Counted from the first letter of the stretch, positions 39,811 through 50,252 are shown. The stretch: 64,000 bases of DNA from Vibrio injensis (GCF_001895205.1 NZ_BDJF01000016.1:558001-622000), one strand, 5' to 3'. Program-made: numbers and translations. The notes: generated by a model from the sequence alone, not told the origin.

Positions 39811-40338
39811 ATGGCAAGTGTAGGTATCTTTTTTGGTAGCGATACAGGTAACACCGAAGCTATTGCAAAAATGATTCAAAAACAACTCGGTAAACAACTG
39901 GTTCACGTACAAGATATCGCGAAAAGTAGTAAAGAAGATATTGATAACTTTGATCTTTTATTGCTTGGTATTCCCACTTGGTACTATGGTGAAGCGCAGT
40001 GTGATTGGGATGACTTTTTCCCAGAACTAGAAGCGATTGATTTTTCAACTAAACTCGTGGCTATTTTTGGTTGTGGTGACCAAGAAGACTACGCTGAGTA
40101 TTTCTGTGATGCTATGGGTACGGTTAGAGATATCATTCAAGCTAAAGGCGCAACGATTGTTGGCCATTGGCCGACGGAAGGTTATGAGTTTGAAGCCTCT
40201 AAAGCCCTAGTTGATGACAGCCACTTTGTCGGTTTATGTATTGACGAAGACCGTCAACCTGAACTTACTGAGCAGCGAGTGACCGCTTGGGTTCAACAAG
40301 TATATGAAGAAATGTGCTTAGCTGAGCTAGAAGACTAA
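39811..40338 (+). CDS. fldA: Flavodoxin 1
   Basis: FMN-binding electron carrier of 175 residues. The phosphate-binding loop GSDTGNTEAIAKM (about 9-21) and the isoalloxazine loops GIPTWYYGEAQCDWDD (about 53-68) and GCGDQEDYAEYF (about 87-98) are clear. It is a long-chain flavodoxin that supplies low-potential electrons to several biosynthetic enzymes. In E. coli it sits just before fur; here four genes lie between them. It ends in a strong terminator. Confidence 0.97.
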   Translation: MASVGIFFGSDTGNTEAIAKMIQKQLGKQLVHVQDIAKSSKEDIDNFDLLLLGIPTWYYGEAQCDWDDFFPELEAIDFSTKLVAIFGCGDQEDYAEYFCDAMGTVRDIIQAKGATIVGHWPTEGYEFEASKALVDDSHFVGLCIDEDRQPELTEQRVTAWVQQVYEEMCLAELED

Positions 40339-40370
40339 AAAGAACCGCCCTAATTTGGGCGGTTCTTTTT
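40337..40370. terminator. Bidirectional terminator between fldA and lrgB
   Basis: AAAAAGAACCGCCC pairs with GGGCGGTTCTTTTT, a 14-pair stem with a six-base loop and flanking A/T tracts. It serves fldA on the plus strand and lrgB on the minus strand. Confidence 0.93.
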
Positions 40371-40402
40371 AACACAAACTCTTTATGAATGATTGGATCT
40401 GC

Positions 40403-41098
40403 TTACCACAATAGCTGGCCTAAAAACGGCGCAATCAGTACCGTCACCATCCCAGCTATCATCATCACGACACTCGATACCACGCCTTCTGCATTACCCA
40501 TTTGATACGCTTTCGCAGTCCCTGCACCATGGGCAGAAGCGCCTAAACTCGCACCACGCCCAAATCGAGAACGAATCGATAAGAAGGTTAATAGACTTTC
40601 ACCCACGGCCATGCCAATAACTCCAGTGAGAACGACAAACAGTGCCGTTAAGTCACTTTCACCACCAATGGCGCGCGTTGCTTCCACAGCAAAAGGCGTC
40701 GTTATTGAGCGCATCGCCAAGCTACGCTGCAGTAACTCTGGTAATTCAAACCAGCGAGCCAGCAAGACCGTACTGCTTACAGCAACAATCACTGACACAA
40801 CCACACCAACCGACAATGACAACCAATGACGACGAATTAAGACTCGATTATCGTACACAGGAATCGCAAAGGCGACGGTGGCCGGTCCAAGTAGCCATAA
40901 TAACCAACGAGACTCTTCCATATAGGATGGATAAGGAATATCCATACCGATAACAATCAGCACCAAAAGGAGTGGAGCTAATAATAAAGGCATTAAAAAA
41001 ATCGTTCGCTTACGCTGATAAAGCATTTTACAGACGTAATACAGAGCTAAAGTTAGTACCAAACACGTCATACCGAGTAATGAAATCGAGTGCAACAT
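40403..41098 (-). CDS. CidB/LrgB family membrane protein
   Basis: 231-residue membrane protein of the CidB/LrgB (YohK) family with six or seven hydrophobic segments. The conserved blocks RSITTPFAVEATRAIGGESDLTA and ASAHGAGTAKAYQMG are typical. These proteins act with CidA/LrgA; they were described as holin-like modulators of autolysis in Staphylococcus and more recently linked to pyruvate or overflow-metabolite transport. It follows the LrgA-type gene by two bases. Confidence 0.9.
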   Translation of the reverse strand: MLHSISLLGMTCLVLTLALYYVCKMLYQRKRTIFLMPLLLAPLLLVLIVIGMDIPYPSYMEESRWLLWLLGPATVAFAIPVYDNRVLIRRHWLSLSVGVVVSVIVAVSSTVLLARWFELPELLQRSLAMRSITTPFAVEATRAIGGESDLTALFVVLTGVIGMAVGESLLTFLSIRSRFGRGASLGASAHGAGTAKAYQMGNAEGVVSSVVMMIAGMVTVLIAPFLGQLLW

Positions 41099-41100
41099 TA

Positions 41101-41508
41101 TCAGGCTCCCGCTAACTTATTACTTTTTCGACGCGCTAATTTAAGTTCGAGACGGTACAATCTATCGACTACCCACGCGGTAATCGCAATCACTAAAACC
41201 GTACTCAGTACTAACACTAAAATAATTCTCCCCCCCTGCTCTCGAACCAGCGGCTGATAATTAACCACAGCAACTACTGCTGGAACAAAAAACAGTAACA
41301 TTTCCGCTAAAAGCCAAGCAGCCCCTCGTCGTAGCCATTCAACGTTGACTATTTTACTGAAGACCAAAGCAAGCAATAACAGCATCCCCGTTAGATTGGC
41401 AGGGAGCGGTAAATGAAAATAATCAACCAAGCGATCTGCTATTAACCATATCAGGCCTAACGCGGCAATTTGCCCAACGGTCAGCAAAACGGTTCTGAGT
41501 TTTTTCAT
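41101..41508 (-). CDS. CidA/LrgA family holin-like membrane protein
   Basis: 135-residue protein with four predicted membrane segments. LPLPANLTGMLLLLALV and LLFFVPAVVAVVNY are CidA/LrgA hallmarks. It is the first gene of a two-gene operon with the LrgB-type partner and is transcribed away from a LysR regulator. A TATAAT element (41542-41547, minus strand) lies 34 bases before the start, overlapped by a CRP-type palindrome. Confidence 0.9.
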   Translation of the reverse strand: MKKLRTVLLTVGQIAALGLIWLIADRLVDYFHLPLPANLTGMLLLLALVFSKIVNVEWLRRGAAWLLAEMLLFFVPAVVAVVNYQPLVREQGGRIILVLVLSTVLVIAITAWVVDRLYRLELKLARRKSNKLAGA

Positions 41509-41523
41509 GGCATCATTCGCTCA

Positions 41524-41545
41524 TAATGTGAAATTAATCACATTA
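41524..41545. promoter_or_regulatory. CRP-type palindrome between lrgA and the LysR gene
   Basis: Arms TAATGTGA and TCACATTA are perfect inverted repeats separated by six bases, giving the exact TGTGA-N6-TCACA core. It covers the -10 and likely start site of the lrgAB promoter. For the plus strand a TATAAA at 41583-41588 would place the site centre near -61, the standard class I CRP position for the LysR gene. It could instead bind the LysR protein. Confidence 0.75.
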
Positions 41546-41631
41546 TAGAGAGCGTTAAAATTTTCATAAAATGAATTTTTATTATAAAAATTATGCCAAT
41601 ATAGAATAAACCTACCATCAGAGTCTCAGTT

Positions 41632-42516
41632 ATGGATATCAAAGCCCTACGTTATTTTGTGGAACTCATCAATCAACAAAGTTTTACTCGTGCATCAGAG
41701 AAGCTTTTTGTTACCCAACCAACGATCAGTAAAATGATCCGTAGTCTTGAGCAAGAAATTGGTCAACCATTACTCCATCGCCAAGGTCATCGCTTTTGGT
41801 TAACCGATGCCGGACACATTGTATATTTACGAGCACAAGAAATTTTGGCTCACTTTACTCAACTAGAAGCCGAACTGATCGATCTAAATCAACTCCAAGG
41901 GGGGCAACTGCGTTTAGGTATTCCCCCGATGGTTGGCCATCTTTATGCAGGGTTGATCCGGCAATACAGGCAAATCTATCCAGCGGTGGAAATGACGATA
42001 GTCGAGTATGGCGGAAGGAAAATAGAACAAGCCGTACTTGATGGAGAGTTGGATGTCGCTATTACTATGTTATCGCGTCATGCAGAACAACATCTCAGCA
42101 CCTTAGTACTAGACAGTTACCCAATTTACGCAGTATTACCGCAAACCATGCCTTGGTCTGCCATGGCAAAGATCGATTGGTCATCACTCAAAGAAGAACC
42201 TTTTTATCTTTATACAGAAGACTTTACCTTAAGCGATTATGTTGATCAGCAATGTCTAACACACGGATTTACACCACAAATTGCGGCGCGAAGTAGCCAA
42301 TGGGATTTTCTCGTTGCGCTTGTAAAAAGTGGCATCGGAGTCGCCTTTTTACCCGAACCACTCTGTTTAAGAATCCAAAATGAAGGGGTACTGATTAAAC
42401 CACTAACCCCAAGTATTGACTGGACATTGAGTGCTATCTGGCATAGTGAACGTTACCTTTCTCGCACCGCAGAAGCTTGGATACAACTTTGTCGCACTCA
42501 TCCATCGTCTCGATGA
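41632..42516 (+). CDS. LysR-family transcriptional regulator (CidR-like)
   Basis: 294-residue LysR-type regulator. The N-terminal HTH is MDIKALRYFVELINQQSF with SEKLFVTQPTISKMIRSLE (about 22-40); the rest is the effector-binding domain. It is divergent from the lrgAB-type operon, the arrangement of CidR regulators of cidAB in other bacteria, so it probably controls that operon. The effector is unknown. It ends six bases before the convergent DUF4442 gene. Confidence 0.88.
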   Translation: MDIKALRYFVELINQQSFTRASEKLFVTQPTISKMIRSLEQEIGQPLLHRQGHRFWLTDAGHIVYLRAQEILAHFTQLEAELIDLNQLQGGQLRLGIPPMVGHLYAGLIRQYRQIYPAVEMTIVEYGGRKIEQAVLDGELDVAITMLSRHAEQHLSTLVLDSYPIYAVLPQTMPWSAMAKIDWSSLKEEPFYLYTEDFTLSDYVDQQCLTHGFTPQIAARSSQWDFLVALVKSGIGVAFLPEPLCLRIQNEGVLIKPLTPSIDWTLSAIWHSERYLSRTAEAWIQLCRTHPSSR

Positions 42517-42522
42517 ACGCGA

Positions 42523-43032
42523 TTACGCAGCATTATCTGTTTGATAATCTCCGTCTTGACGGTACTTAGGTTTTTTACGGACATACAGTTTGCGATGTAC
42601 TTCAGACACAACTTCACCTTGTTTATCTTTGACATGAATAATAAACTCAGGAAAACATTTATCACCATTCGCCGTCGCAACCAATATCGCGTCCAGTTGA
42701 GCTTGAGAAATCAAAAACTCAGCGTATAAATCGCTGTGCCCAGGTTTAATAAAGTTAATGCTCGCCTCTTTATCCCAAACATAATATTGACGACCTAAAA
42801 TTCCCATCAGCATCAATGAATATACAGGATCCGTTAAAGAGAAGATGCTGCCACCATATTGGGAACGATTGGCATTTTTGTTCCACCAACGAAGCTTTAA
42901 ACGTAATCTAGCCTCGCGGAAGTCTTCACTGATTGACTCGATTTTTATCCCAGATCCCCAAAAAGGTGGCCAACTATTTAATGCCCACTTCACAATATTG
43001 GGTTTATACAACTTCTCAAGTGTTTTATTCAT
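42523..43032 (-). CDS. DUF4442 hotdog-fold (thioesterase-like) protein
   Basis: 169-residue protein with the DUF4442 hotdog pattern: NIVKWALNSWPPFWGSGIKI at the N-terminus, WWNKNANRSQYGGSIFSL near residue 50 and EASINFIKPG near 88. Hotdog proteins often hydrolyse acyl-thioesters, but this family has no firm substrate. It lies between the LysR gene and fur and appears monocistronic on the minus strand. Confidence 0.82.
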   Translation of the reverse strand: MNKTLEKLYKPNIVKWALNSWPPFWGSGIKIESISEDFREARLRLKLRWWNKNANRSQYGGSIFSLTDPVYSLMLMGILGRQYYVWDKEASINFIKPGHSDLYAEFLISQAQLDAILVATANGDKCFPEFIIHVKDKQGEVVSEVHRKLYVRKKPKYRQDGDYQTDNAA

Positions 43033-43288
43033 GCTATCCGTGCCTTAGACTCTATCTCATCTTCACTGATCGTGATGCTCGATGAGCATCTAACTCAATG
43101 AAGCTACACACAAGTTAATGTTGCATAATTGTAACTGGTCAGATCAGATTTCTCCGTGATGAAACTCGATTTTGTGGTAATTACAGTAACCCTTTGAAGT
43201 TCGTGGTTTATTGTTTTAATCGAGTGGCCTATAATGTGGAACAACATTGACCTCTGTTTACGACTGCAGATCATCAACGGGAAAGTAT

Positions 43289-43735
43289 ATGTCAGACAAT
43301 AACCAAGCGCTAAAGGATGCCGGTCTTAAAGTAACCCTTCCACGGCTAAAGATTTTAGAAGTATTACAGCAGCCTGAGTGCCAACATATTAGTGCTGAGG
43401 AGCTGTACAAGAAGCTGATTGATCTCGGTGAAGAGATCGGCCTTGCCACCGTTTATCGCGTGTTAAATCAATTTGATGACGCTGGTATCGTGACTCGCCA
43501 TCATTTTGAAGGTGGAAAATCAGTTTTCGAACTCTCAACCCAGCACCATCACGACCATCTTGTTTGTCTTGATTGTGGTGAAGTGATTGAGTTTTCTGAC
43601 GAGGTTATCGAACAGCGTCAAAAAGAGATCGCTGCACGTTACAATGTTCAGCTGACTAATCATAGTTTATATCTTTATGGTAAATGCGCTGATGGGGGTT
43701 GTAAAAATAACCCTTCAGCCCATAAGGCCCGATAA
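43289..43735 (+). CDS. fur: Fur, ferric uptake regulator
   Basis: Iron-responsive repressor, 148 residues from ATG 43289 (MSDNNQALKDAGLKV). An upstream in-frame start at 43247 would add 14 residues not found in Fur. The winged-helix contains ATVYRVLNQFDDAGIV (about 51-66). The metal sites are in HHFEGGKSVFE, QHHHDHLVCLDCGEV (Cys pair near 92-95) and CADGGC near the C-terminus. It likely controls feoABC in this window. No obvious Fur box was seen at its own promoter. A strong terminator follows. Confidence 0.97.
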   Translation: MSDNNQALKDAGLKVTLPRLKILEVLQQPECQHISAEELYKKLIDLGEEIGLATVYRVLNQFDDAGIVTRHHFEGGKSVFELSTQHHHDHLVCLDCGEVIEFSDEVIEQRQKEIAARYNVQLTNHSLYLYGKCADGGCKNNPSAHKAR

Positions 43736-43740
43736 GATAA

Positions 43741-43771
43741 ATAAAAAAACCACCGCAAGGTGGTTTTTTTG
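43741..43771. terminator. Bidirectional terminator between fur and asd
   Basis: AAAAAAACCACC, loop GCAA (a GNRA tetraloop), GGTGGTTTTTTT: a 12-pair stem flanked by long A and T runs, between convergent genes. Confidence 0.95.
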
Positions 43772-43822
43772 TTCGCCAGTCATGGACGAAGATATTGATA
43801 GCGTACGAGGCTATTTTGTCAA

Positions 43823-44836
43823 TTACAAATAATCTCGGATCAACACTTCCGCAATTTGTACCGCGTTGGTTGCAGCCCCTTTGCGAACATTATCTGCCAC
43901 CACCCACAAATTGATTCCGCTATGATGACTAATATCATTACGGACGCGTCCAACTAATACCGTATCTTTGCCACCGGAATCACGGACTTGAGTTGGGAAA
44001 TCTTGTCCTTGAAAAACCTCAATTCCTTCTGTTTGTTCCAAGAGGCTGATGACTTGCTCAGCATCAATTGGGCTACGAGTCTCAATATGCAACGCTTCTG
44101 CATGACCATAGAACACTGGAACTCGGACACACGTTGGGTTAACCATTATGGCAGGATCATTGAAGATTTTTTGTGTTTCCCACACCATCTTCATCTCTTC
44201 CTTGGTGTAACCATTATCCATAAATTGATCGATTTGTGGGATACAGTTAAAAGCAATTTGTTGACTAAACGTACCCGCATCAACAGGAAGCCCATTCAAT
44301 AGCTTCGCCGTTTGCGCTGCTAGTTCATCGATTCCTGCCTTACCTGCTCCAGATACGGACTGATAAGTGGTCACATTAATTCGTTCAATGCCAACCGCAT
44401 CATAAATCGGTTTTAAGGCGACCAACATTTGGATGGTGGAACAATTAGGGTTAGCAATAATATTGCGATTACGAAACTCGGCAATCGCCTGTGGATTCAC
44501 CTCTGGAACCACTAACGGAACATCGTAGTCATAACGAAATTGAGAGGTATTATCAATGACAATCACCCCTGCGTCAGCGGCAATCGGCGCCCAATGAGCA
44601 GAAAGCTCGCCACCGGCTGAGAACAACGCAATATGAACCGATGACCAATCAAATTCTTCAACGTTTTGTACTCGTATGGTTTTCCCATTAAAGCGATAGG
44701 TCTTGCCTTCGCTGCGCTCGCTCGCGAGTAAAAACAGTTCACCGACAGGAAATTTGCGCTCTTGCAATACTTCCAGCATGGTTTCCCCAACCGCGCCCGT
44801 TGCACCGAAAATCGCAACATTAAATTCTTGGCTCAT
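43823..44836 (-). CDS. asd: Aspartate-semialdehyde dehydrogenase
   Basis: 337-residue enzyme that reduces aspartyl phosphate to aspartate semialdehyde for Lys, Met, Thr and diaminopimelate synthesis. [10 protein letters not shown] (about 11-20) binds [13 protein letters not shown] (about 129) holds the catalytic Cys, and [10 protein letters not shown] (about 238) the catalytic His. These residues separate it from the inactive Usg paralogs that lie after pdxB in enterics. V. cholerae has two ASADH enzymes and this locus corresponds to the second one. It overlaps pdxB by 17 bases. Confidence 0.92.
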   Translation of the reverse strand: MSQEFNVAIFGATGAVGETMLEVLQERKFPVGELFLLASERSEGKTYRFNGKTIRVQNVEEFDWSSVHIALFSAGGELSAHWAPIAADAGVIVIDNTSQFRYDYDVPLVVPEVNPQAIAEFRNRNIIANPNCSTIQMLVALKPIYDAVGIERINVTTYQSVSGAGKAGIDELAAQTAKLLNGLPVDAGTFSQQIAFNCIPQIDQFMDNGYTKEEMKMVWETQKIFNDPAIMVNPTCVRVPVFYGHAEALHIETRSPIDAEQVISLLEQTEGIEVFQGQDFPTQVRDSGGKDTVLVGRVRNDISHHSGINLWVVADNVRKGAATNAVQIAEVLIRDYL

Positions 44837-45965
44837 TTGTAACCTCTATTGTAAATCCGAGTTGCGCCAGTGGCTCTAATTGACATGAGTCATCACCCAC
44901 TAGCTTAATTGCGCTATATTCACGCCGATCCCAATACTGTTTGCGCATCTGATCAAACGCATCGGGTTGATGTATCTGCCGACGAAACAGAGCATCATCT
45001 CGTCGCACATCATAAATAAGTTGCGTTAAGCTGAGCAAGGTTGCTTCATCCCAAGCACGATTCAACACTGCTTCAGGCACAGGGGCTATGGGTAATAAAC
45101 TGGATGGATTCGCCCAGAGCGCCTTGCCTAAAAACTCACAGTATTGATTAAAAACCATGGTCGTACCACGAGCTTTACCTTCTAAACCATAACCCGCGAT
45201 ATGGGGCGTCGCAAATGCCAATAATGGCAGCAGTTCTAAATCCACCTGCGGTTCAAATTCAAAAACATCAAGAGCTGCGGTAAAGCCATCACCTTGTTGT
45301 AAACGTGCCTTCAATGCCGCATTGTCGACCACAGGACCTCGCGCCGCATTAATCAATATTTGATCGCCTCGTAAACCAGCCAATATCTGCTCATTAATTA
45401 AATGGTGAGTGGGCCACTCGCCCTGCTGAGTGATCGGCGTATGCAAGGTTATCACATCCGCTTCCGTCAACAGTTGCTCCAGAGGCGTAAATACTCGCGT
45501 ATCCCCTTGCGCCTGTTTAGGTGGGTCATTAAGCAGCACGTTGATCCCTAATCCTGTCAAGCAATGGGCTAAGTAGCTGCCCACCTGTCCGGCACCAATG
45601 ATGCCGATGGTTTTATCAAAAATAGAGAAACCTTGCTGCTGCGAAAGCACCATTAAGACACTAAACACATACTCTGCAACGCCGACTTTATTACAACCGG
45701 GCGCGGCGGTAAAAAATATACCTCGCTCAGCCAATAGCGCTTGATCAACGTGATCCATTCCCGCCGTTGCCGTACCGACAAAAGCCAGTCGATTCGCTTT
45801 ACTCAATAGATCAGCATCCACTTTAGTGACCGAACGAATCATCAATGCATCAATATCAATTAAATCGCCAGCCGTTAACGTACGGCCTGGTTTAAGAATG
45901 ACCTCACCAAGCTGACTAAACAGTTGCTCAGCGTAAGGCATATTTTCGTCGATCAAGATTTTCAT
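44820..45965 (-). CDS. pdxB: Erythronate-4-phosphate dehydrogenase
   Basis: NAD-dependent 2-hydroxyacid dehydrogenase of pyridoxal phosphate synthesis. 381 residues from ATG 45965 ([16 protein letters not shown]), which matches PdxB; a GTG at 45977 is in frame. The Rossmann motif is [12 protein letters not shown] (about 121-132), followed by [10 protein letters not shown] and the catalytic His in [11 protein letters not shown] (about 247-257). The C-terminal dimerisation domain is present. It is translationally coupled to asd. Confidence 0.96.
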   Translation of the reverse strand: MKILIDENMPYAEQLFSQLGEVILKPGRTLTAGDLIDIDALMIRSVTKVDADLLSKANRLAFVGTATAGMDHVDQALLAERGIFFTAAPGCNKVGVAEYVFSVLMVLSQQQGFSIFDKTIGIIGAGQVGSYLAHCLTGLGINVLLNDPPKQAQGDTRVFTPLEQLLTEADVITLHTPITQQGEWPTHHLINEQILAGLRGDQILINAARGPVVDNAALKARLQQGDGFTAALDVFEFEPQVDLELLPLLAFATPHIAGYGLEGKARGTTMVFNQYCEFLGKALWANPSSLLPIAPVPEAVLNRAWDEATLLSLTQLIYDVRRDDALFRRQIHQPDAFDQMRKQYWDRREYSAIKLVGDDSCQLEPLAQLGFTIEVTNEPRI

Positions 45966-46090
45966 AGCCGAATTCACACTATTAGATTGTCATTAGGATC
46001 ATGATAGGCCTAAAACCCTGAGGGCTCATTTGCCAATACGTGATGAAGATTTTGTTGGGCATTGTGCAGAAAAGCACTCTGTGTGTCGAG

Positions 46091-46122
46091 CATAAAAATA
46101 CCCGGTGCCAAAAGGCTACCGG
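46091..46122 (-). terminator. Intrinsic terminator after fabB
   Basis: On the minus strand CCCGGT-GCC type arms (CCCGGTAGCC and GGCACCGGG) enclose TTTT, followed by TATTTTTAT. It lies about 115 bases after the fabB stop and before the pdxB promoter. Confidence 0.85.
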
Positions 46123-46236
46123 GCAAATACCCAGAACAAAAGGATCTCGTCCCGCTCTCAAGGGACAGAGTCTGCGTCTGTGTGATCGGTGATCCCGATC
46201 AGCTCTGGAAATGGCTCACCTTGAACAAGAAGGTGA

Positions 46237-47448
46237 TTAAGCTTGGTATTTTTTGATCACCAAAGTGGCGTTAGTACCACCAAAGCCAAAGCTGTTTGAC
46301 ATGACGGTATTGAGCTCTTGTTCACGTGGTTGAGTAACAATATCTAACCCCTCAGCAGCGGGATCAAGATTATCAATATTGATGCTAGGGGCGATAAAAT
46401 TATGATGCAGCATCAAGGTAGAATAAATCGCCTCATGAACGCCTGCTGCGCCTAACGCGTGCCCCGTCATTGCTTTCGTTGCAGAAATCGCAGGGCTATG
46501 ACCGCCAAAGATTTCTTGAATTGCACCCAGCTCTTTCACATCACCGACAGGTGTCGACGTACCATGGGTGTTGACATAATCAACGCTATCGACATTTTGC
46601 ATCGCCATTCGCATACAACGAGCCGCACCCTCACCAGACGGTGCCACCATATCGTAGCCATCAGAGGTTGCGCCATAACCCACAAGTTCGCCGTAAATTT
46701 TTGCACCGCGTGCCAAAGCATGCTCTAACTCTTCAATTACCAGCATACCGCCGCCACCAGAAATAACGAAACCATCGCGATCAGCATCATAGGTACGAGA
46801 GGCTTTATCTGGCGTATCATTATACTTGGTCGATAATGCACCCATGGCATCAAACATCATCGTCAATGTCCAATCCAGTTCTTCACCGCCACCAGCAAAC
46901 ACAATATCTTGTTTACCAAGCTGAATCAGTTCCATCGCATTACCAATACAGTGTGCAGAAGTCGCACAGGCTGAACTGATCGAATAGTTAACACCACGAA
47001 TTTTAAACGGTGTAGCCAAACAAGCCGATACTGTAGAAGACATCGTACGCGGCACCATATAAGGACCAATACGTTTAACGCCTTTTTCACGTAAAGTATC
47101 CACCGCAATAGCTTGGTTAAGTGAAGAAGCACCACCAGAACCCGCCACGATACCGGTACGGTCATTCGATACTTGTTCAGGAGTCAATCCAGCATCGGCA
47201 ATGGCCTGCTCCATAGAAAGATAAGCATAAGCCGCTGCATCACCCATAAAGCGCATCTGCTTGCGATCAATATGATCCGCTGGGTTTATCTTTAAATCAC
47301 CCCAAACTTGTGAACGTAACCCCTGTTCTTTGAATTGCTCAGAGGCTGTGATACCTGATTTGCCGGCTTTAAGAGACGCTAAAACTTCTTGGACGTTGTT
47401 ACCGATACTGGAAATAATTCCCATCCCGGTGATGACGACTCGTTTCAT
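46237..47448 (-). CDS. fabB: 3-oxoacyl-ACP synthase I (beta-ketoacyl-ACP synthase)
   Basis: Elongating condensing enzyme required for unsaturated fatty acid synthesis, 403 residues. The catalytic triad is visible: Cys in [10 protein letters not shown] (about 159-168), His in [11 protein letters not shown] (about 297) and His in TGHALGAAG (about 331). [16 protein letters not shown] is the canonical start. Upstream, AGAAGTGGTC (47501-47510) resembles half of a FadR site but matches the consensus poorly. Monocistronic, closed by the terminator at 46091. Confidence 0.97.
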   Translation of the reverse strand: MKRVVITGMGIISSIGNNVQEVLASLKAGKSGITASEQFKEQGLRSQVWGDLKINPADHIDRKQMRFMGDAAAYAYLSMEQAIADAGLTPEQVSNDRTGIVAGSGGASSLNQAIAVDTLREKGVKRIGPYMVPRTMSSTVSACLATPFKIRGVNYSISSACATSAHCIGNAMELIQLGKQDIVFAGGGEELDWTLTMMFDAMGALSTKYNDTPDKASRTYDADRDGFVISGGGGMLVIEELEHALARGAKIYGELVGYGATSDGYDMVAPSGEGAARCMRMAMQNVDSVDYVNTHGTSTPVGDVKELGAIQEIFGGHSPAISATKAMTGHALGAAGVHEAIYSTLMLHHNFIAPSINIDNLDPAAEGLDIVTQPREQELNTVMSNSFGFGGTNATLVIKKYQA

Positions 47449-47574
47449 GTGACATTCCTATAATTCAAAATTCCGCTAAATGATAACCAAGATAAGTAAC
47501 AGAAGTGGTCAGCTTTCCTATAAATCCGTACAATCTTGCTCTATTAATGCCTTATTTGCTAGAAATCATCGCTT

Positions 47575-49599
47575 ATGACTTCCATCACTCATGCACAATT
47601 GGCTTGGAATGACGCCGGAACCCCTGTCTCAGACCAATTTGACGACGTCTATTTTTCTAATGCCAATGGTTTAGAAGAGACACGCTATGTCTTTCTCAGT
47701 CAGAATCATCTCCCACAAAGATGGCGAGAATATGACCAACGGCACTTTGTGATTGCTGAAACGGGTTTTGGCACTGGATTAAACTTTCTCGCGACATGGC
47801 AATGTTTCGATCAATTTCGTCAGCAAAACCCTAATGCAGCGATTAAGACATTGCACTTTATCAGCTTTGAAAAATATCCGCTCAATAAAAACGATCTGAT
47901 CAAGGCCCATCAAGCTTGGCCGGAACTCACCGACTACGCCGAACAATTGCATCAAGCCTATCCTTTGGCGCTGCCTGAATGCCATCGAATTACGTTGGCA
48001 GATGGTGCGGTTATTTTAGATTTGTGGTTTGGGGATATTAAAAACTGCTTACCTCAAGTGGCGGTTTCTGAACATGGTTTAGTTGATGCTTGGTTTTTAG
48101 ATGGCTTTGCTCCGAGTAAAAACCCAGAAATGTGGAGCCAAGGTTTATTTGATGGTATGAGTCAGTTAGCCAAAGAACATTGCACCTGCGCTACCTTTAC
48201 CGCCGCAGGATTCGTTCGCCGAGGGCTCAATCAAGCTGGATTTATGATGAACAAGGTGAAAGGGTTTGGCACCAAGCGAGAAATGCTCGCCGGTAGGATT
48301 GAGCATAAAAAGCCATACTGCAACATTAAGCCTTATTACCAGATTGAAGCGACAGAGTCTGTCCATGATGTAGCGATCATCGGCGGCGGCATTGCTAGCG
48401 CAACACTGGCCTACGCTCTAACCCAACGCGGCATCTCCGTTACCTTATATTGCGCGGATAAATCGCCAGCACAAGGTGCTTCTGGTAATCGACAGGGAGC
48501 CATCTATCCGCTACTCAATGGCCAACATAGCAATGTATCTCGTGTCTTTGCCCCTGCTTTTCTGTTTACTCGTCAATTTGTGCAACGTCTCGCGCAGCAG
48601 ATAGACTTTGAATACGACTGGTGTGGAGTCACTCAATTAATGTGGGATGACAAGTCTACCAATAAATTAACGCGTCTTACCCAAGGGGAATTCCCCGATC
48701 AATTACTGCATTACCTAACCGCAGAGCAAACCAGTTTACAGATTGGCTTGCCTGTTGACGTACCGAGTATTCATTATCCACAAGGTGGTTGGTTATGCCC
48801 GGCAGAGTTCACTCAAGGACTATTCGAGCACTTAACCAACAAAGGGCTAATGACGGCCCATTACCAACAAGCGATTGAATCGTTAACGTGGCAAGCCGAT
48901 AGCATGACATGGCAACTCACTGGTCAAGAGCAACAGTTTCAGCATCAGTGTGTTGTGATTGCCAATGGCCATCAATTTGATAGCTTTACGCAAAGCAAGC
49001 ACTTACCGCTGGGCAAAGTTAAGGGACAAGTGAGTCACGCACCAACGAATTCGACGTTACAAGCACTACGTTCAGTAGTTTGCTATGACGGTTATCTAAC
49101 CCCAAGCAGCCCTCGTCATGCTACTCATTGTATCGGTGCGAGTTACGATAGACAGCATATTGACCAAACCTTCGATGCAAAAGCACAGCAAGAAAATAGT
49201 GCGCGTTTAACCCGTTGCCTAGCGAATCAAACTTGGCCGATGGCGGTGGACACATCAGACAACCAATCTCGTCAAGGGGTTCGCTGTGTCAGCCGTGATC
49301 ATTTACCTTTTGTCGGTAATGTCGGCTTACGTGATGCCATTATTGAGCAATACGTTGATCTACCACAAAAAAGAGAGCATCAAATTCAGACGATTGCCCA
49401 ATATCCTCAGTTGTATGCCTTAGTGGGTTTAGGTTCCCGCGGTTTAAGCTCGGCACCACTGATGGCTGAAGTCTTGGCTGCACAGATCTGTGGTGAGCCA
49501 TTGCCTTTACCTGTCGATGTATTGGCCTCATTACATCCAAGTCGTATGTGGGTAAGAAAATTAAAGAAAGGTAAAGCCATTACAGAAAAAGAGTCGTGA
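47575..49599 (+). CDS. mnmC: Bifunctional tRNA (mnm5s2U34) methyltransferase/FAD-dependent oxidoreductase
   Basis: Completes mnm5s2U at the wobble position of certain tRNAs. 674 residues with both catalytic halves. The N-terminal methyltransferase domain (about 1-245) has [18 protein letters not shown] and [17 protein letters not shown]. The C-terminal oxidoreductase has the FAD motif [17 protein letters not shown] (about 264-280) and ends with [15 protein letters not shown]. It is divergent from fabB, as in E. coli. Confidence 0.97.
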   Translation: MTSITHAQLAWNDAGTPVSDQFDDVYFSNANGLEETRYVFLSQNHLPQRWREYDQRHFVIAETGFGTGLNFLATWQCFDQFRQQNPNAAIKTLHFISFEKYPLNKNDLIKAHQAWPELTDYAEQLHQAYPLALPECHRITLADGAVILDLWFGDIKNCLPQVAVSEHGLVDAWFLDGFAPSKNPEMWSQGLFDGMSQLAKEHCTCATFTAAGFVRRGLNQAGFMMNKVKGFGTKREMLAGRIEHKKPYCNIKPYYQIEATESVHDVAIIGGGIASATLAYALTQRGISVTLYCADKSPAQGASGNRQGAIYPLLNGQHSNVSRVFAPAFLFTRQFVQRLAQQIDFEYDWCGVTQLMWDDKSTNKLTRLTQGEFPDQLLHYLTAEQTSLQIGLPVDVPSIHYPQGGWLCPAEFTQGLFEHLTNKGLMTAHYQQAIESLTWQADSMTWQLTGQEQQFQHQCVVIANGHQFDSFTQSKHLPLGKVKGQVSHAPTNSTLQALRSVVCYDGYLTPSSPRHATHCIGASYDRQHIDQTFDAKAQQENSARLTRCLANQTWPMAVDTSDNQSRQGVRCVSRDHLPFVGNVGLRDAIIEQYVDLPQKREHQIQTIAQYPQLYALVGLGSRGLSSAPLMAEVLAAQICGEPLPLPVDVLASLHPSRMWVRKLKKGKAITEKES

Positions 49600-49677
49600 T
49601 CTTGTTGACCACCTTATGCGCGGTTTTTTCAGCGCCTAAAACTGAATGTTAAATGCCTCACTATCAACACCCCAACA

Positions 49678-49711
49678 TAGTGAAGCCTCGCTGAAAAGCG
49701 AGGCTTCACTA
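49678..49711. terminator. Long perfect hairpin between mnmC and the FMN reductase gene
   Basis: TAGTGAAGCCTCGCT and AGCGAGGCTTCACTA form a perfect 15-pair stem with a GAAA loop between convergent genes. No long T tract follows on either strand, so it may be an RNA 3'-end or transcription-pausing element as well as a terminator. Confidence 0.75.
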
Positions 49712-49727
49712 ACACAAAACACTAAGC

Positions 49728-50252
49728 TTAGCTAAGCAGTGCTACTGTGGCTTTTATTTTTTCGGCAATCTCTGGGTTAGTTACTTCGCCCGTTGCTAAG
49801 TCAAAATTATCATAGAAACTAGGGACAGAGAGTGAACCTTTAACATTACCACCGAAAAATGGCGCTGACGCAACCGCTGCGGCCAATACTGACTGAGCGC
49901 CACCAGGGCCTGGTGACGTTGCAAAATACACCGCAGGCTTACCTTTAAACAACTCACGATCGATACGAGTCGTCCAGTCGAACAAATTTTTATAAGCGGC
50001 AGGGTAATGTCCATTATGCTCAGCAAAAGAAATCACAAAGGCATCGGCTTGCGCTAAATCACGTAAAAAGGCTTGTGCACCTTCAGCTTGACCTAATTCT
50101 TTTTCTCGGTCTTCGCTAAACATAGGTACAGAATAATCATTGATATTCAATACAGTCACTTGCGCACCCTCAATTTGCTTTGCCGCGTAGGTGGCTAGCG
50201 CTTGATTGATAGATTGAGAGCTGGTGCTCGCGCCAAATGCGATAACTTTCAT
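49728..50252 (-). CDS. NADPH-dependent FMN reductase family protein
   Basis: 174-residue flavodoxin-fold reductase. MKVIAFGASTSSQSIN is the FMN phosphate loop, HNGHYPAAYKNLFDW (about 79-93) is the conserved Tyr-containing block, and ATSPGPGGAQSVL (about 110-122) contacts the flavin. The family includes azoreductases and quinone or chromate reductases; the physiological substrate cannot be told. It appears monocistronic, downstream of a 118-base gap after yfcL on the same strand. Confidence 0.88.
   Translation of the reverse strand: MKVIAFGASTSSQSINQALATYAAKQIEGAQVTVLNINDYSVPMFSEDREKELGQAEGAQAFLRDLAQADAFVISFAEHNGHYPAAYKNLFDWTTRIDRELFKGKPAVYFATSPGPGGAQSVLAAAVASAPFFGGNVKGSLSVPSFYDNFDLATGEVTNPEIAEKIKATVALLS

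Noticed and set aside
46062..46256. 64-codon plus-strand ORF between pdxB and fabB
   Set aside because: Runs across the fabB terminator hairpin and into the end of fabB; no ribosome-binding site.
47501..47518. FadR site upstream of fabB
   Set aside because: Only the TGGTC half matches; about 7 of 12 defined positions agree, which is near background.
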